64,000 nucleotides of DNA from Pseudoxanthomonas suwonensis (lineage in GTDB: Bacteria > Pseudomonadota > Gammaproteobacteria > Xanthomonadales > Xanthomonadaceae), in the NCBI RefSeq assembly GCF_000972865.1, contig NZ_CP011144.1:2356001-2420000 (forward strand). Direction: 5' to 3'. A model generated the notes under the pieces. That model was not told the origin of the DNA, did no database searches, and was given only the letters and a program-made list of their open reading frames with translations. Below, piece after piece: positions 19,146 through 28,253 of this stretch; the stretch's first letter is position 1, and every line of letters begins with the position of its first letter. The position numbers and the translations under genes are program-made.

Positions 19146-20162
19146 ATGACCAGCTATCGCGCGTGGGCCGCACCGAAGCCTGGCGCCGCCTTGGAGCCCT
19201 TCGAATACGACCCGGGCCCGCTGGGTGCCGATCAGGTCGAGATCACGGTCGAGCACTGCGGCATCTGCCACTCGGACCTGTCGATGCTGGACAACGCATG
19301 GGGGTTCACCCAGTACCCGTTCGTGCCCGGCCACGAGGCGGTCGGACGCGTCACCGCGCTGGGTGCGAACGCTCGGGGCGTGGTGATGGGCCAGCGCGTC
19401 GGCCTGGGCTGGAACGCGCACAGCTGCCTGCACTGCGATCCCTGCCTGGCCGGCAACCAGCACCTGTGCCGGGAGCTGCAGCCGACCCTGGCCGGCCGCC
19501 ACGGCGCCTTTGCCGAGAAGGTGCGCGCGCACTGGGTCTGGGTGATACCGCTGCCCGACGGCCTGGACGCGGCCGAATGCGGGCCGCTGCTGTGCGGCGG
19601 CATCACGGTCTTTGCGCCGCTGCGGGAACTGGGCATTTCGCCCACGGCGCGGGTCGGCGTGGTCGGCATCGGCGGCCTGGGCCACATGGCGCTGAAGTTC
19701 TGCCGGGCCTGGGGGTGCGAGGTCACGGCGTTCACCACGAGTGCCGCGAAGGAAGAGGAGGCGCGCGCGTTCGGCGCCCACCACGTGGTCGCCACCGGCG
19801 ATGCCGCGGCGCTGGAGCAACTGGCGGGCCGGTTCGACCTGATCATCGACACCGTGAACGTGCCGTTGGACTGGAACGGCCTGCTGGCCGCGCTGGCGCC
19901 GAAGGGCCGGCTGCACGTTGTCGGCGCGGTGCTGGAGCCGATCCCGGTGCCGGCGTTCTCGCTGATCATGGGGCAGAAGTCGCTGTCGGGCTCGCCGACG
20001 GGTTCGCGTGGGGCGCTCGACAGCATGCTGGCTTTCGCCGCTCGGCACGGCGTGGCGCCCAAGACCGAACACTTCCCGATGAGCCGCGCCAACGAGGCGC
20101 TGGACCACCTGCGCGCGGGCAAGGCGCGCTACCGGATCGTGCTGGACGCGGATTTCGGCTGA
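19146..20162 (+). CDS. NAD(P)-dependent zinc alcohol dehydrogenase (YahK/cinnamyl-ADH-like)
   Basis: A 338-residue medium-chain dehydrogenase. HCGICHSDL provides the catalytic-zinc cysteine, PGHEAVG the histidine-glutamate pair, and CLHCDPCLAGNQHLC the four-cysteine structural zinc lobe (about residues 92-106). The Rossmann motif is GVVGIGGLGHMALK. This set is typical of the cinnamyl-alcohol-dehydrogenase/YahK group of broad aldehyde reductases that use NADPH. It differs clearly from the preceding dehydrogenase, which lacks the structural zinc, so the two are not a tandem duplication. Start at MTSYRAWAAP, the family's normal N-terminus. Confidence 0.9.
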   Translation: MTSYRAWAAPKPGAALEPFEYDPGPLGADQVEITVEHCGICHSDLSMLDNAWGFTQYPFVPGHEAVGRVTALGANARGVVMGQRVGLGWNAHSCLHCDPCLAGNQHLCRELQPTLAGRHGAFAEKVRAHWVWVIPLPDGLDAAECGPLLCGGITVFAPLRELGISPTARVGVVGIGGLGHMALKFCRAWGCEVTAFTTSAAKEEEARAFGAHHVVATGDAAALEQLAGRFDLIIDTVNVPLDWNGLLAALAPKGRLHVVGAVLEPIPVPAFSLIMGQKSLSGSPTGSRGALDSMLAFAARHGVAPKTEHFPMSRANEALDHLRAGKARYRIVLDADFG

Positions 20163-20219
20163 GCCGGCTTCCGGACGTAGTCGGTACCGCCTGATGTATC
20201 AACCGGGAAGGGAATTACC

Positions 20220-21401
20220 ATGACACCGCCAAACCTCGATCGTCGCGATTTCATGCTCGCAACCGCCCTTGCAACCCTCGGCGGCGCTGCGGCATCGGCT
20301 GCTCCCGCTTCTGCTCAGGCTGCGGCGCCAACCGCGGCGACCCGGTTGCCGGGAGGAACGGTCTATACCGGCGGCACCGTGGACGGAAAGCCGGTTGTCA
20401 GCGCGCTGGGTGTCAGCGACCTTGCGCCGGGAAAACTCCATCGCCTCTACTTCCGTGGTGTCGAAGGCCCCTCGGGCCAGCCATGGCTGGTGTCGGTGGC
20501 CGTCCTGCGGGGAGCGAACCCGGGCAAACGCGTCACGCTGGTGAGTGGTGTCCACGGCGATGAAATGAGTTCCATCCACGCTGTCCAGGCCATCATCAAC
20601 GGACTCGACCCGGCCGCGGTGAGCGGCACCGTCATGGCGGTCTTCGACGTATCCCGCCCTGCGATTGAAAGCATGGGCCGACGCTGGCCGAACTCCGGTC
20701 GCGGTGTCGACCTGATCGACCTCAACCGTGTCTGGCCGGGCGACGAGAACGCGCCAAGTGCACCGGCGCGCCATGCCGGTCTTCTGTTCAACCGGTTGAT
20801 CCGTCCGAACTCGGACTATGTCCTCGATTTCCACACCAGCACGAGCGGCATCGACGCCCCGGCGTTCCACCTGGCGAAGATGGACGTGCCCGAGGTCAAG
20901 GCCATGGCGGAGCTCTTCCCGATCGACCAGATCTTCGACAACGCCGGGTATCCCGGGCTTCTTACGGATGCCCTCTTCCGGGTGGGTATTCCGGCCTTCA
21001 CTCCCGAGATCGGCAACGCCCGGCGCCTTGATCCGTCGATGATCCCGCTCTTCGTGGAGGGCACGAAGAACGTGCTCAAGCTGCACGGCATCATCGACGG
21101 CCCGATGGGACGTACCGGACGCGACACGGGAGTCTTCGTGGGCAATAGCCTCGCCCCGGTTCTCGCGACCGCGGGCGGCATTGTCGAACATCTCGTGCGG
21201 CTGGCGGACAAGGTCACCCCCGGTCAGAAAATCGCAATCCAGCGCAACATGTTCGGTGAGACCGTCGCCGAATACACCAGTCCGGTCGATGGCGAGATCG
21301 GCGCCCTGCGAAGCGACGCCACGTCGGAGCCCGGCAATGTGATCACCTTCATCCTGTTCAACCGGAGCACGCCGGAGGGGGCTGAAGCCTACCCGGAGTA
21401 A
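20220..21401 (+). CDS. Tat-exported succinylglutamate desuccinylase/aspartoacylase-family (M14) protein
   Basis: A 393-residue protein with GGAAGGGA before the ATG. The leader MTPPNLDRRDFMLATALATL has a twin-arginine motif (DRRDFM) and an Ala-rich cleavage region, so it should be folded before export to the periplasm. The catalytic zinc motif SGVHGDEMSS gives the HxxE pair, with VLDFHTS supplying the third ligand and NRVWPG nearby, as in the AstE/AspA branch of M14 carboxypeptidase-like enzymes. The C-terminal domain (from about residue 300) is a beta-rich module. It probably hydrolyses an amide bond of an acylated amino acid or a peptide; substrate unknown. Confidence 0.85.
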   Translation: MTPPNLDRRDFMLATALATLGGAAASAAPASAQAAAPTAATRLPGGTVYTGGTVDGKPVVSALGVSDLAPGKLHRLYFRGVEGPSGQPWLVSVAVLRGANPGKRVTLVSGVHGDEMSSIHAVQAIINGLDPAAVSGTVMAVFDVSRPAIESMGRRWPNSGRGVDLIDLNRVWPGDENAPSAPARHAGLLFNRLIRPNSDYVLDFHTSTSGIDAPAFHLAKMDVPEVKAMAELFPIDQIFDNAGYPGLLTDALFRVGIPAFTPEIGNARRLDPSMIPLFVEGTKNVLKLHGIIDGPMGRTGRDTGVFVGNSLAPVLATAGGIVEHLVRLADKVTPGQKIAIQRNMFGETVAEYTSPVDGEIGALRSDATSEPGNVITFILFNRSTPEGAEAYPE

Positions 21402-21514
21402 CGCGCGGGAAAAGGCGGAAAAAGGAGCCGGGGAAGCGAACCAGCCCACTCTGAGTATGTCGAACCGCCCGCCGGCTGGCCGTCGTATCCGCATCACCAC
21501 CCACAGGACAAACC

Positions 21515-21727
21515 ATGGCCAGCGAGCAGAAGACGAAGGGCCCGGCCTCGTACTTCCCGTCCATCGAAAAGACATACGGCAAGCCCGTCGCGCACTGGTT
21601 CGCGCTGCTGGACGCGGCTGGCGACATGAAGCACATGGACCAGGTGGCCTTCCTCAAGCGCGAGCACGGACTCGGCCATGGCCACGCCAATGCGCTGGTG
21701 GCCTACCACCGCGGCCGCGGCGACTGA
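21515..21727 (+). CDS. DUF4287-family small protein
   Basis: A 70-residue cytoplasmic protein. The sequence GPASYFPSIEKTYGKPVAHW and the later GLGHGHANALVAYHR match the short DUF4287 helical family. No function is known. It is separate from its neighbours and followed immediately by the left 77-bp repeat. Confidence 0.82.
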   Translation: MASEQKTKGPASYFPSIEKTYGKPVAHWFALLDAAGDMKHMDQVAFLKREHGLGHGHANALVAYHRGRGD

Positions 21728-21738
21728 AAAAATGGGTC

Positions 21739-21815
21739 AAAAAAGGGGTCAGGTACATTTTCTCGCTTGATGGATCCGGGGAGATGGCCTGACCCCCTTC
21801 AGCCCGGGACCGGGG
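21739..21815. repeat. Left 77-bp direct repeat bracketing the TIR module
   Basis: Begins AAAAAAGGGGTCAGGTACAT and ends AGCCCGGGACCGGGG. It is identical to the copy at 24645-24721 except for two adjacent bases (GGGGAGATGG here, GGGGAACTGG there). Internally, GGGGTCAGG pairs with CCTGACCCC, so each copy is also a hairpin related to the dispersed palindrome family. Confidence 0.92.
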
Positions 21816-21819
21816 AGCC

Positions 21820-21873
21820 AAAGGGGCCAGAGGGCATATCCGTTTGAATCGGATATTCCCTCTGGCCCCTTTC
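21820..21873. repeat. AAAGGGGCCAGAGGG palindrome, second copy
   Basis: AAAGGGGCCAGAGGGCATAT pairs with ATATTCCCTCTGGCCCCTTT around a short loop; CCGTTTGAATCGG in the loop is the inverse of the loop core of the copy at 15542. Further GGCCCCTT fragments follow to about 21900. Confidence 0.85.
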
Positions 21874-22060
21874 GTCTTTGGCCCCTTGGCCCCTTTGGTC
21901 AGCCACTGTTCCGCTCGTGCCCCGCCTGGCCTGGCGCCGGGGAGCACAGCACTTGGCCGCTGTGCGCCGCCCGTCGCGTTAGCGGTTGCAGGCAGGAGGG
22001 GATCCGGTCGGTCAGTTCCGGGCATGCCGCGCCTTGGGAAGGTCGGAGAGGGAAACCTGC

Positions 22061-24148
22061 ATGCCGCCGCACGGTTCGGGGTACCGCGCCTTCATCAGCT
22101 ACAGCCATGCCGACACGGCCGTGGCGCGGTGGCTGCACCGGGCGCTGGAGTCCTATCGCATCCCGTCGCGGCTGGTGGGCCGCACGACCGGCCTGGGCGA
22201 GGTGCCCGCGCGGCTGACACCGATCTTCCGCGACCGCGACGAACTTGCGGCCGCCGGCGACCTTTCCGACGCCCTGCGCCAGGCGCTGGGCGCGTCCCTG
22301 TTCCTGGTGGTAGTCGCATCGCCGGCCGCGGCGCGCTCGCGCTGGGTGGACGAGGAGGTACGCCACTTCAAGCAGGTCCACGGCGAAGGCCGGGTGCTGG
22401 CGCTAATCGCCGCCGGCTGCCCCGGCGGCGGCGACGGGTCCGAGTGCTTTCCGCCTTCGCTGCGCTTCCGCGTGGGGGCCGATGGAAGCATCAGTACGGA
22501 ACCGGCCGAGCCGATCGCAGTGGACCTGCGTGCCGGCGGCGACGGCAAGCGGATGGCCAAGCTCAAGCTCGTCGCCGGCCTCACCGGCCTGCCGCTGGAC
22601 GCGCTGGTCCAGCGCGAAGCGGCGCGTCGCCATCGCCGGCTCACCGCGCTGGCGGCGGTCGCGGCGACCGTGGCTCTCAGCATGTCGGTGCTGGCGCTGA
22701 TGGCCGTGCGCGGGCAGGCCGAGGCCGAACGGCAGCGTGCCGAGGCCGACGGGCTGGTCGAGTTCATGCTCACCGACCTGCGCGCCAAGCTCGAGCCGGT
22801 GGGCCGGCTGGAGATCTTCGACTCGGTCGGCCAGCGCGCGCTCACCTATTACGGCCGGCAGGAACTCAAAGCGCTCGACGCCGACGCCCTGGGCCGCCGG
22901 GCCCGGGCCCTGCACCTGGTGGGTGAAGTACGCGAACTGCGCGGCAACAGCGGGGAGGCGCTGGAGGCATTCGTCCAGGCCGAACGCACCACCGCCGAAC
23001 TGCTGGCGCGCGCGCCGGACGACCCGCAGCGGATCTTCGACCATGCCCAGAGCGTCTACTGGGTTGCCTACATCGGCTGGCAACGCAACGACCTGGAGCA
23101 GGCCGAACACGGCTTCCGCGAGTACGACCGCTTGGCGGCGCAGCTGGTCGCGCTGGATCCGACCCGTGAGGAGTGGCTCAACGAGCGCGCCAGCTCGCAG
23201 TCCAACCTGGGCGCGTTGTTGCAGCGGATCGGCCGGCATCCGGAAGCCACGGACCACTTTCGGCAGGCGCTGGCGATGTCACGCGAGCTGGCCAAGGCGG
23301 CGCCCGCGGACCGCGAGCTGCAATGGGCACTGGCGCAGGCGCATGCCTGGCTGGGCGACTCGCTGATGCAGTCCTGGCAGTTCGCCGATGCCGCCCGGCA
23401 ACGCCAGCAGGAGCTGTCGGTCTACGAGACGATGCTGGTCGTGGACCCGCGCGACGCCAAGGCGCGCGAAGGCAAGTCGGTGGCGTTGGCGATGATCGCC
23501 GATCTGCAGTTGATGGATGGCGAGCTGGAACTGGCCCACCAGACTGCCCTGGCCAGCCACGAGGCGATCGTGTCGCTGGCCGGCGAGGATCCGGAGAACC
23601 AGCTCTGGCGGGAGATGGTGGCTTCGATCACGAACAGGCGCGTGGAAGCCCTGATGCTCGACGGGCGCTGGCAGGAGGCCGAGCAGCTCAACCGGCAGGC
23701 GCTTGCGCTTGCCACCGCGCTGGTCGCCACCGATCCGTCGGTCGCCGACTGGCGGACGGATGTGCTGATGAGCGCGCGCTGGATGGATATCGCCATCGCT
23801 TTCGCCCTCCACGGCCCGGCTGCCGGCCGCGCCGGCATTGCCCGTTTCCGGCGCGATTTCGGCGATGACCTCGATTCCGGGGACTCCAGCCTGCGCATGC
23901 CCTGGGTGGCGGTGCTGGCGATGGATGCGATCGACCAGGCGAATGCAGGCCAGGCCGACGCCGCGCGCGAGCGACTGGTCGCGCTGCAGGCGCAGCTGCC
24001 GCCCACGCCGCAGCCGCGTACCCAGGCGGTGCTGCGCTACCTGCGGGGAGAGATGCCCCTGCATCTTCCGGCCGACGACGCTCCCGCGCCGGCCGTACGC
24101 CTTGGCTACGACCCGGGAGTCATCCTGCAAGCCGCGAAAGGATCATGA
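22061..24148 (+). CDS. TIR-domain protein with transmembrane segment and TPR region
   Basis: A 695-residue protein with GGAGAGGG upstream of the start. Residues 8-120 are a bacterial TIR (TIR_2-like) domain: YRAFISYSHADT (box 1), IFRDRDELAAAGDLSDALRQ, FLVVVASPAAA and SRWVDEEVRHF, where the glutamates after Trp95 occupy the place of the NADase catalytic glutamate. A linker leads to one transmembrane helix (about 194-216), a short coiled coil, then roughly 450 residues of TPR-like helical repeats (for example RARALHLVGEVRELRGNSGEALEAF in two helices). TIR enzymes of this kind can cleave NAD, and TIR-TPR proteins occur in signalling and defence; which applies here is unknown. It is coupled to a small beta-rich protein, and the pair lies between two 77-bp direct repeats. 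Confidence 0.85.
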   Translation: MPPHGSGYRAFISYSHADTAVARWLHRALESYRIPSRLVGRTTGLGEVPARLTPIFRDRDELAAAGDLSDALRQALGASLFLVVVASPAAARSRWVDEEVRHFKQVHGEGRVLALIAAGCPGGGDGSECFPPSLRFRVGADGSISTEPAEPIAVDLRAGGDGKRMAKLKLVAGLTGLPLDALVQREAARRHRRLTALAAVAATVALSMSVLALMAVRGQAEAERQRAEADGLVEFMLTDLRAKLEPVGRLEIFDSVGQRALTYYGRQELKALDADALGRRARALHLVGEVRELRGNSGEALEAFVQAERTTAELLARAPDDPQRIFDHAQSVYWVAYIGWQRNDLEQAEHGFREYDRLAAQLVALDPTREEWLNERASSQSNLGALLQRIGRHPEATDHFRQALAMSRELAKAAPADRELQWALAQAHAWLGDSLMQSWQFADAARQRQQELSVYETMLVVDPRDAKAREGKSVALAMIADLQLMDGELELAHQTALASHEAIVSLAGEDPENQLWREMVASITNRRVEALMLDGRWQEAEQLNRQALALATALVATDPSVADWRTDVLMSARWMDIAIAFALHGPAAGRAGIARFRRDFGDDLDSGDSSLRMPWVAVLAMDAIDQANAGQADAARERLVALQAQLPPTPQPRTQAVLRYLRGEMPLHLPADDAPAPAVRLGYDPGVILQAAKGS

Positions 24149-24150
24149 CC

Positions 24151-24636
24151 ATGCCAGTGAACCGGACAGTGAACGTCTCGGTCGTCTTCAACTGCGTGCA
24201 GAACGGCGCAAACGACTTCGGCGGTTCCGCCACCTACACCCAGAGCAGTTCCACCCCCTCCGACCTGGGGAACGTGGTGGACAGCAACGGCAACATCGAC
24301 CTGCGGCAGGCGTCCGCCTACGACCCGTCTCAGTACAACGACAGCGTGGACTTCGTGTTCACCCTGGCGCCGCAGTCCACCGGCTACGTCACCCCGGTGG
24401 TCTGGGCCAGCCGCAACGGCGCCGGCGCGACCATCGTCGTGCCGCAGGGCGGCAACGCCCAGGAGTTCCAGGTCGAGCAGTCGTCCGCCACTCCCCAGCT
24501 GCTGACCATCGTCGACAACGACGACGACAGCAACACCTACAACTACAAGCCCGCGGTCGAGCTGCCCAACTTCGACCACTACTACATCAGCCTGGACCCG
24601 CGGATCGTCAACAAACCGAGCAGCACCAACAAGTAG
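24151..24636 (+). CDS. Small beta-rich partner of the TIR-TPR protein
   Basis: A 161-residue soluble protein with no signal peptide or membrane segment. ATG at 24151 has AAAGGA eight bases upstream; an in-frame ATG at 24145 overlaps the stop of the TIR gene, so the two genes are coupled either way. The sequence alternates short polar and hydrophobic strands (VNVSVVFNCVQNG, DSVDFVFTL, PQLLTIVDNDDDSNTYNYKP) and looks like a beta sandwich. The end DHYYISLDPRIVNKP resembles, as far as I recall, the C-terminus of small proteins annotated 'DP-EP family', a tentative link. No catalytic motif is visible. Asp/Asn-rich DNDDDSN could bind calcium. It may be a ligand, regulator or target of the TIR protein. 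Confidence 0.75.
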   Translation: MPVNRTVNVSVVFNCVQNGANDFGGSATYTQSSSTPSDLGNVVDSNGNIDLRQASAYDPSQYNDSVDFVFTLAPQSTGYVTPVVWASRNGAGATIVVPQGGNAQEFQVEQSSATPQLLTIVDNDDDSNTYNYKPAVELPNFDHYYISLDPRIVNKPSSTNK

Positions 24637-24644
24637 CCGGCTGC

Positions 24645-24721
24645 AAAAAAGGGGTCAGGTACATTTTCTCGCTTGATGGATCCGGGGAACTGGCCTGACC
24701 CCCTTCAGCCCGGGACCGGGG
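24645..24721. repeat. Right 77-bp direct repeat bracketing the TIR module
   Basis: Same orientation as the copy at 21739-21815 with 75 of 77 identical bases, starting 8 bases after the stop of the small beta-rich gene. The near-identity contrasts with other family members in the window, which share only the outer arms. Confidence 0.92.
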
Positions 24722-24840
24722 CCGCGCCGGCGTCCTGGCCAGGCGCGATTCCCGACGCAGCGCAAGAAAACGAGGCCGCCCCCGTCGCCGGGGGGCGGCT
24801 TGGTGATAGCGTGCGCGCATGTCCGTCCAGGGGTGATCGC

Positions 24841-26661
24841 ATGCGTACGTTCTTCCGCTGGGGCTTCCGGCTGGTGCTGGTGCTCCTGTTGCTGGTCCTG
24901 TTGCTGGTGCTGCATACCCTCTACTTCAAGCCGCTGAGGATCGGCTGGTTCTACGAGCGCGTGTTCGGCGAGTACGCGCTGAAGGACCCGGAGATGTTGA
25001 GCAGCCTGCGCATGCTGCCGCCGTGGCTGGACTGGTATTCGGACGACCTGACCGACGCTTCGCAGGCGTACCAGCAGGCGCTGAACGCCAAGCTCGACGC
25101 CGACCTGGCCACGCTGCGCCGCTACGACCGCAACGCGCTCGACGGGGACGCGCGGCTGTCCTACGACATGCTGGAGTACTTCCTCGACATCCAGGCGCAG
25201 GGTCGGCGCTTCGAGCGCCACAACCACCCGCTCAACCAGCTGTTCGGTGTGCAGAACGGGTTGCCGACCTTCATGGCCACGCAGCATCCGGTGGCCAGCG
25301 TCAAGGAAGGCGACAACTACGTGGCGCGGCTGAACAAGTTCCCGCTCAAGTTCCGGCAGGTGCTGGACGGCGTGCGCCTGCGCGAACAGGAAGGCATCGT
25401 GCCGCCGACCTTCGTGGTCGAGAAGGTGCTGGCCGAGATGCAGGCCTTTGTCGCCGCGCCGGCGCGGGACAACATCCTCTACACCAGCCTGGCCGAGAAG
25501 ATCGGCAAGGCGCCGGCCGGCGCGATCGACGCCGAGGCGGGCGCGCGACTGCTCGACGAGGCCGAGGCGGCGATCACCGGACAGGTGTATCCGGTCTACC
25601 GGGAAATGATCGCCTACTACGAGCAGCTCCTGCCCAGGACCACGGGCAACCACGGCGTGTGGGCATTGCCCGACGGCGACGCCTTCTATGCCTGGGCGGT
25701 GCGCCAGCAGACCACCACCGGCATGACCCCGGAGCAGGTGCACGCGCTGGGGTTGTCGGAGGTGGCGCGGATGGAGGCCGAGATGGACGCGATCCTGCGC
25801 GCCGAGGGCCTGGTCGAAGGGACGGTGGGTGAGCGGATCCGGCAGCTGGGCGAACGCCCGGAGCAGATGTATCCCGACTCCGACGCCGGCCGCGGACAGA
25901 TCCTGGCCGACTACCAGGCCGCCATCGACGAGATCGACGCCGGCCTGGCACCGTACTTCAACGTCCGGCCGGCGAGCACGGTGAAGGTCGAGCGGGTGCC
26001 CGAGTTCCGCGAGAAGACCGCGCCGGGCGCCTACTACGAAGCGCCCGCCTTCGACGGTTCAAGGCCCGGGATCTTCTACGCCAACCTGCGCAACGTCGAG
26101 GACGTGAAGAAGTTCGGCATGCGCACGCTGGCCTACCACGAGGCGATCCCGGGGCACCACTTCCAGATCGCCCTGCAGCGGGAACTGCAGGGCGTGCCGA
26201 CCTTCCGCAAGGTGTTGCCGTTCACCGCCTTCTCCGAAGGCTGGGCGCTGTACGCCGAGCGCCTGGCCTGGGAGGCCGGCTACCAGGCGCAGCCGCTGGA
26301 CAACCTCGGCCGCCTGCAGGCCGAGATGTTCCGCGCGGTGCGCTTGGTGGTCGACACGGGCATCCACCACAAGCGCTGGACCCGCGAGGAAGCCATCGCC
26401 TACATGGTGGCCAAGACCGGCATGTCGGAGGCCGACGTGGTGGCGGAGATCGAGCGCTACTTCGTCATGCCGGGCCAGGCCTTGGCCTACAAGGTCGGCA
26501 TGAACACGATCCTGGCGCTGCGCGAGCGGGCTCAGTCCGAGCTCGGCCCAAAGTTCGACCTCAAGGGCTTCCACGACGTGGTGCTGGGCGCCGGCTCGAT
26601 GCCGATGACACTGCTCGAGCAGCGGGTCGATGCCTGGATCCAGGAGGAGCGCGCGCGCTGA
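24841..26661 (+). CDS. DUF885 family metallopeptidase-like protein, membrane-anchored
   Basis: A 606-residue protein. Residues 7-27 are a leucine-rich signal anchor (WGFRLVLVLLLLVLLLVLHT), after which the protein is soluble and probably periplasmic. The DUF885 signature YHEAIPGHHFQIALQREL (near residue 431) contains an HExxxGHH zinc site, and FSEGWALYAERL supplies the downstream glutamate; the spacing fits the collagenase/M2-like fold proposed for this family. The N-terminal region (YDMLEYFLDIQAQG, NQLFGVQNGLP) is also typical. It is expected to be a carboxypeptidase or oligopeptidase; the precise substrate is unknown. Confidence 0.88.
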   Translation: MRTFFRWGFRLVLVLLLLVLLLVLHTLYFKPLRIGWFYERVFGEYALKDPEMLSSLRMLPPWLDWYSDDLTDASQAYQQALNAKLDADLATLRRYDRNALDGDARLSYDMLEYFLDIQAQGRRFERHNHPLNQLFGVQNGLPTFMATQHPVASVKEGDNYVARLNKFPLKFRQVLDGVRLREQEGIVPPTFVVEKVLAEMQAFVAAPARDNILYTSLAEKIGKAPAGAIDAEAGARLLDEAEAAITGQVYPVYREMIAYYEQLLPRTTGNHGVWALPDGDAFYAWAVRQQTTTGMTPEQVHALGLSEVARMEAEMDAILRAEGLVEGTVGERIRQLGERPEQMYPDSDAGRGQILADYQAAIDEIDAGLAPYFNVRPASTVKVERVPEFREKTAPGAYYEAPAFDGSRPGIFYANLRNVEDVKKFGMRTLAYHEAIPGHHFQIALQRELQGVPTFRKVLPFTAFSEGWALYAERLAWEAGYQAQPLDNLGRLQAEMFRAVRLVVDTGIHHKRWTREEAIAYMVAKTGMSEADVVAEIERYFVMPGQALAYKVGMNTILALRERAQSELGPKFDLKGFHDVVLGAGSMPMTLLEQRVDAWIQEERAR

Positions 26662-26664
26662 GCC

Positions 26665-26708
26665 AAAAAGGGGTCAGGTTCATTTCCTGTGTCTCCCTGA
26701 CCCCTTTG
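26665..26708. repeat. GGGGTCAGGTTCATTTC palindrome, short-loop copy
   Basis: AAAAAGGGGTCAGGTTCATT then CTCCCTGACCCCTTTG: GGGGTCAGG pairs with CCTGACCCC 4 bases after the DUF885 gene stop. Could act as a terminator. Confidence 0.8.
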
Positions 26709-26865
26709 CGCTTTGCGCGGTGCGCATCACGCCGATGCGCAGGCAGGACGTGGGGCGTTCGTTGACATCGCATTCACGGACAGCAAACCCTGTGACTGGT
26801 TGACTGACGCCTCTACGTGAATTTGCGGCGTGCCCCGGTTTCCGTCGCCCATTGACAGGATCGCG

Positions 26866-28227
26866 ATGGTTACCGTGACAGCCCCCGCCGCCAGTTCCGC
26901 CGCTGTGCCCAGGCCGACGCTGCACGCCCGCAGCGCATTCGCCATCGCCATCGGCATCGTGGTGGGGGCCGGCATCTTCCGCACGCCCTCGCTCGTCGCC
27001 GCTGGCTCGTCCAGCGAACTGGTGTTCCTGTCGGCCTGGCTGGTGGGCGGCGTGCTTTCGATCATCGGTGCCCTGTGCTACGCCGAACTCGCCAGCACCT
27101 ACCCCGAAGCGGGGGGCGACTACAGCTACCTGCGCCGGGCCTTCGGCAGGCGCCTGGCTTTCCTGTACGCATGGGCCAGGCTGGCGGTGATCCAGACCGG
27201 CTCCATCGCCCTGCTTGCCTTCGTGGTCGGCGACTACCTGGCGCAACTGCTGCCCATCGGGCCATGGTCGGCGACCGTGTACGCGGCCGTGGCGGTGGTG
27301 GCGCTGACCACGATCAACTGGCTGGGCATGCGCCAGGGCAGCGGAACCCAGAACTGGTTGACCGTGGTGGAGATCCTAGGCCTGGTGCTGATCGTGGCCG
27401 TCTGCCTGCTGCTGGCGCCCGACGCGCCGGTCGATCCGCTGGCCGTGGCCGGCGGCAACGGCTACGGCCTGATCCTGGTGTTCGTGCTGCTCACCTACGG
27501 CGGCTGGAGCGAAGCGGTATACGTGACCGCCGAGGTCCGCGATGCGCGCCGGGTCATGCCGCGGATCCTCACCGGCAGCCTGGCGGCGGTGGCGATCCTC
27601 TACCTGATGGTCAATTTCGCCTACCTAAAGGTGCTGGGACTTGGCGGCATCGCCGGATCGGATGCGGTGGCGGCCGATGCGATGCACGTGGTCCTGGGTG
27701 CGCCCGGCGCGGCGGCGATCAGCGTACTGGTGGTGGTGGCGGCACTGACGTCCGCCAATGCGACCATGATCACCGGTGCACGCAGCGCGTATGCCGCAGG
27801 ACGCGACTTCCCGGCGCTGGCCTGGATCGGCCGCTGGGACCAGCGCAGCGGCTCGCCGCGCACCGCCATGCTCGTGCAAGGAGCACTGGCCCTGCTGCTG
27901 GTCGGCGTGGGCGCCCTGGCCCGCGACGGTTTCGGCACCGCGGTCGAATACACCGCGCCGGTGTTCTGGCTGTTCTTCCTGCTGGTGGGCATTGCACTGT
28001 TGGTGCTGCGCCGGCGCGACCCCGACGCGCCGCGTGGCTTCCGGGTGCCGTTGTACCCGCTGTTGCCGCTGCTGTTCTGCGCCACCAGCGCCTACCTGCT
28101 CTATTCCAGCCTGGCCTATACCGGTATCGGCGCTCTGGTGGGCGTGGCCGTGCTGGCGATCGGCGGATTGTTGCTGCTGGTGTTCAACCCGCGTCCATCG
28201 TCCACGCACGATGTACGAAATCCATGA
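26866..28227 (+). CDS. APC-family amino acid permease
   Basis: A 453-residue inner-membrane transporter with about 12 hydrophobic helices. The first helix has IAIGIVVGAGIFRTPSLVA, the classic G-[AS]-G-I-F substrate-binding break of the APC superfamily. CYAELASTYPEAGGDYSYLRRAFG (helix 2/loop) and LTYGGWSEAVYVTAEVRD (helix 6) are typical of the LAT/SteT or YfnA-like amino acid/polyamine subgroup. GACAGGA precedes the ATG. The following methyltransferase gene begins 27 bases after the stop and may be co-transcribed, with no obvious functional tie. Confidence 0.88.
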   Translation: MVTVTAPAASSAAVPRPTLHARSAFAIAIGIVVGAGIFRTPSLVAAGSSSELVFLSAWLVGGVLSIIGALCYAELASTYPEAGGDYSYLRRAFGRRLAFLYAWARLAVIQTGSIALLAFVVGDYLAQLLPIGPWSATVYAAVAVVALTTINWLGMRQGSGTQNWLTVVEILGLVLIVAVCLLLAPDAPVDPLAVAGGNGYGLILVFVLLTYGGWSEAVYVTAEVRDARRVMPRILTGSLAAVAILYLMVNFAYLKVLGLGGIAGSDAVAADAMHVVLGAPGAAAISVLVVVAALTSANATMITGARSAYAAGRDFPALAWIGRWDQRSGSPRTAMLVQGALALLLVGVGALARDGFGTAVEYTAPVFWLFFLLVGIALLVLRRRDPDAPRGFRVPLYPLLPLLFCATSAYLLYSSLAYTGIGALVGVAVLAIGGLLLLVFNPRPSSTHDVRNP

Positions 28228-28253
28228 CCATTCCACTCCCGCGAGGCAGCGAC

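Noticed and set aside
21739..24721. TIR module as a transposon or integron cassette
   Set aside because: No transposase, integrase or inverted ends are seen; the direct repeats belong to a family of extragenic palindromes, so mobilisation remains only a hypothesis.
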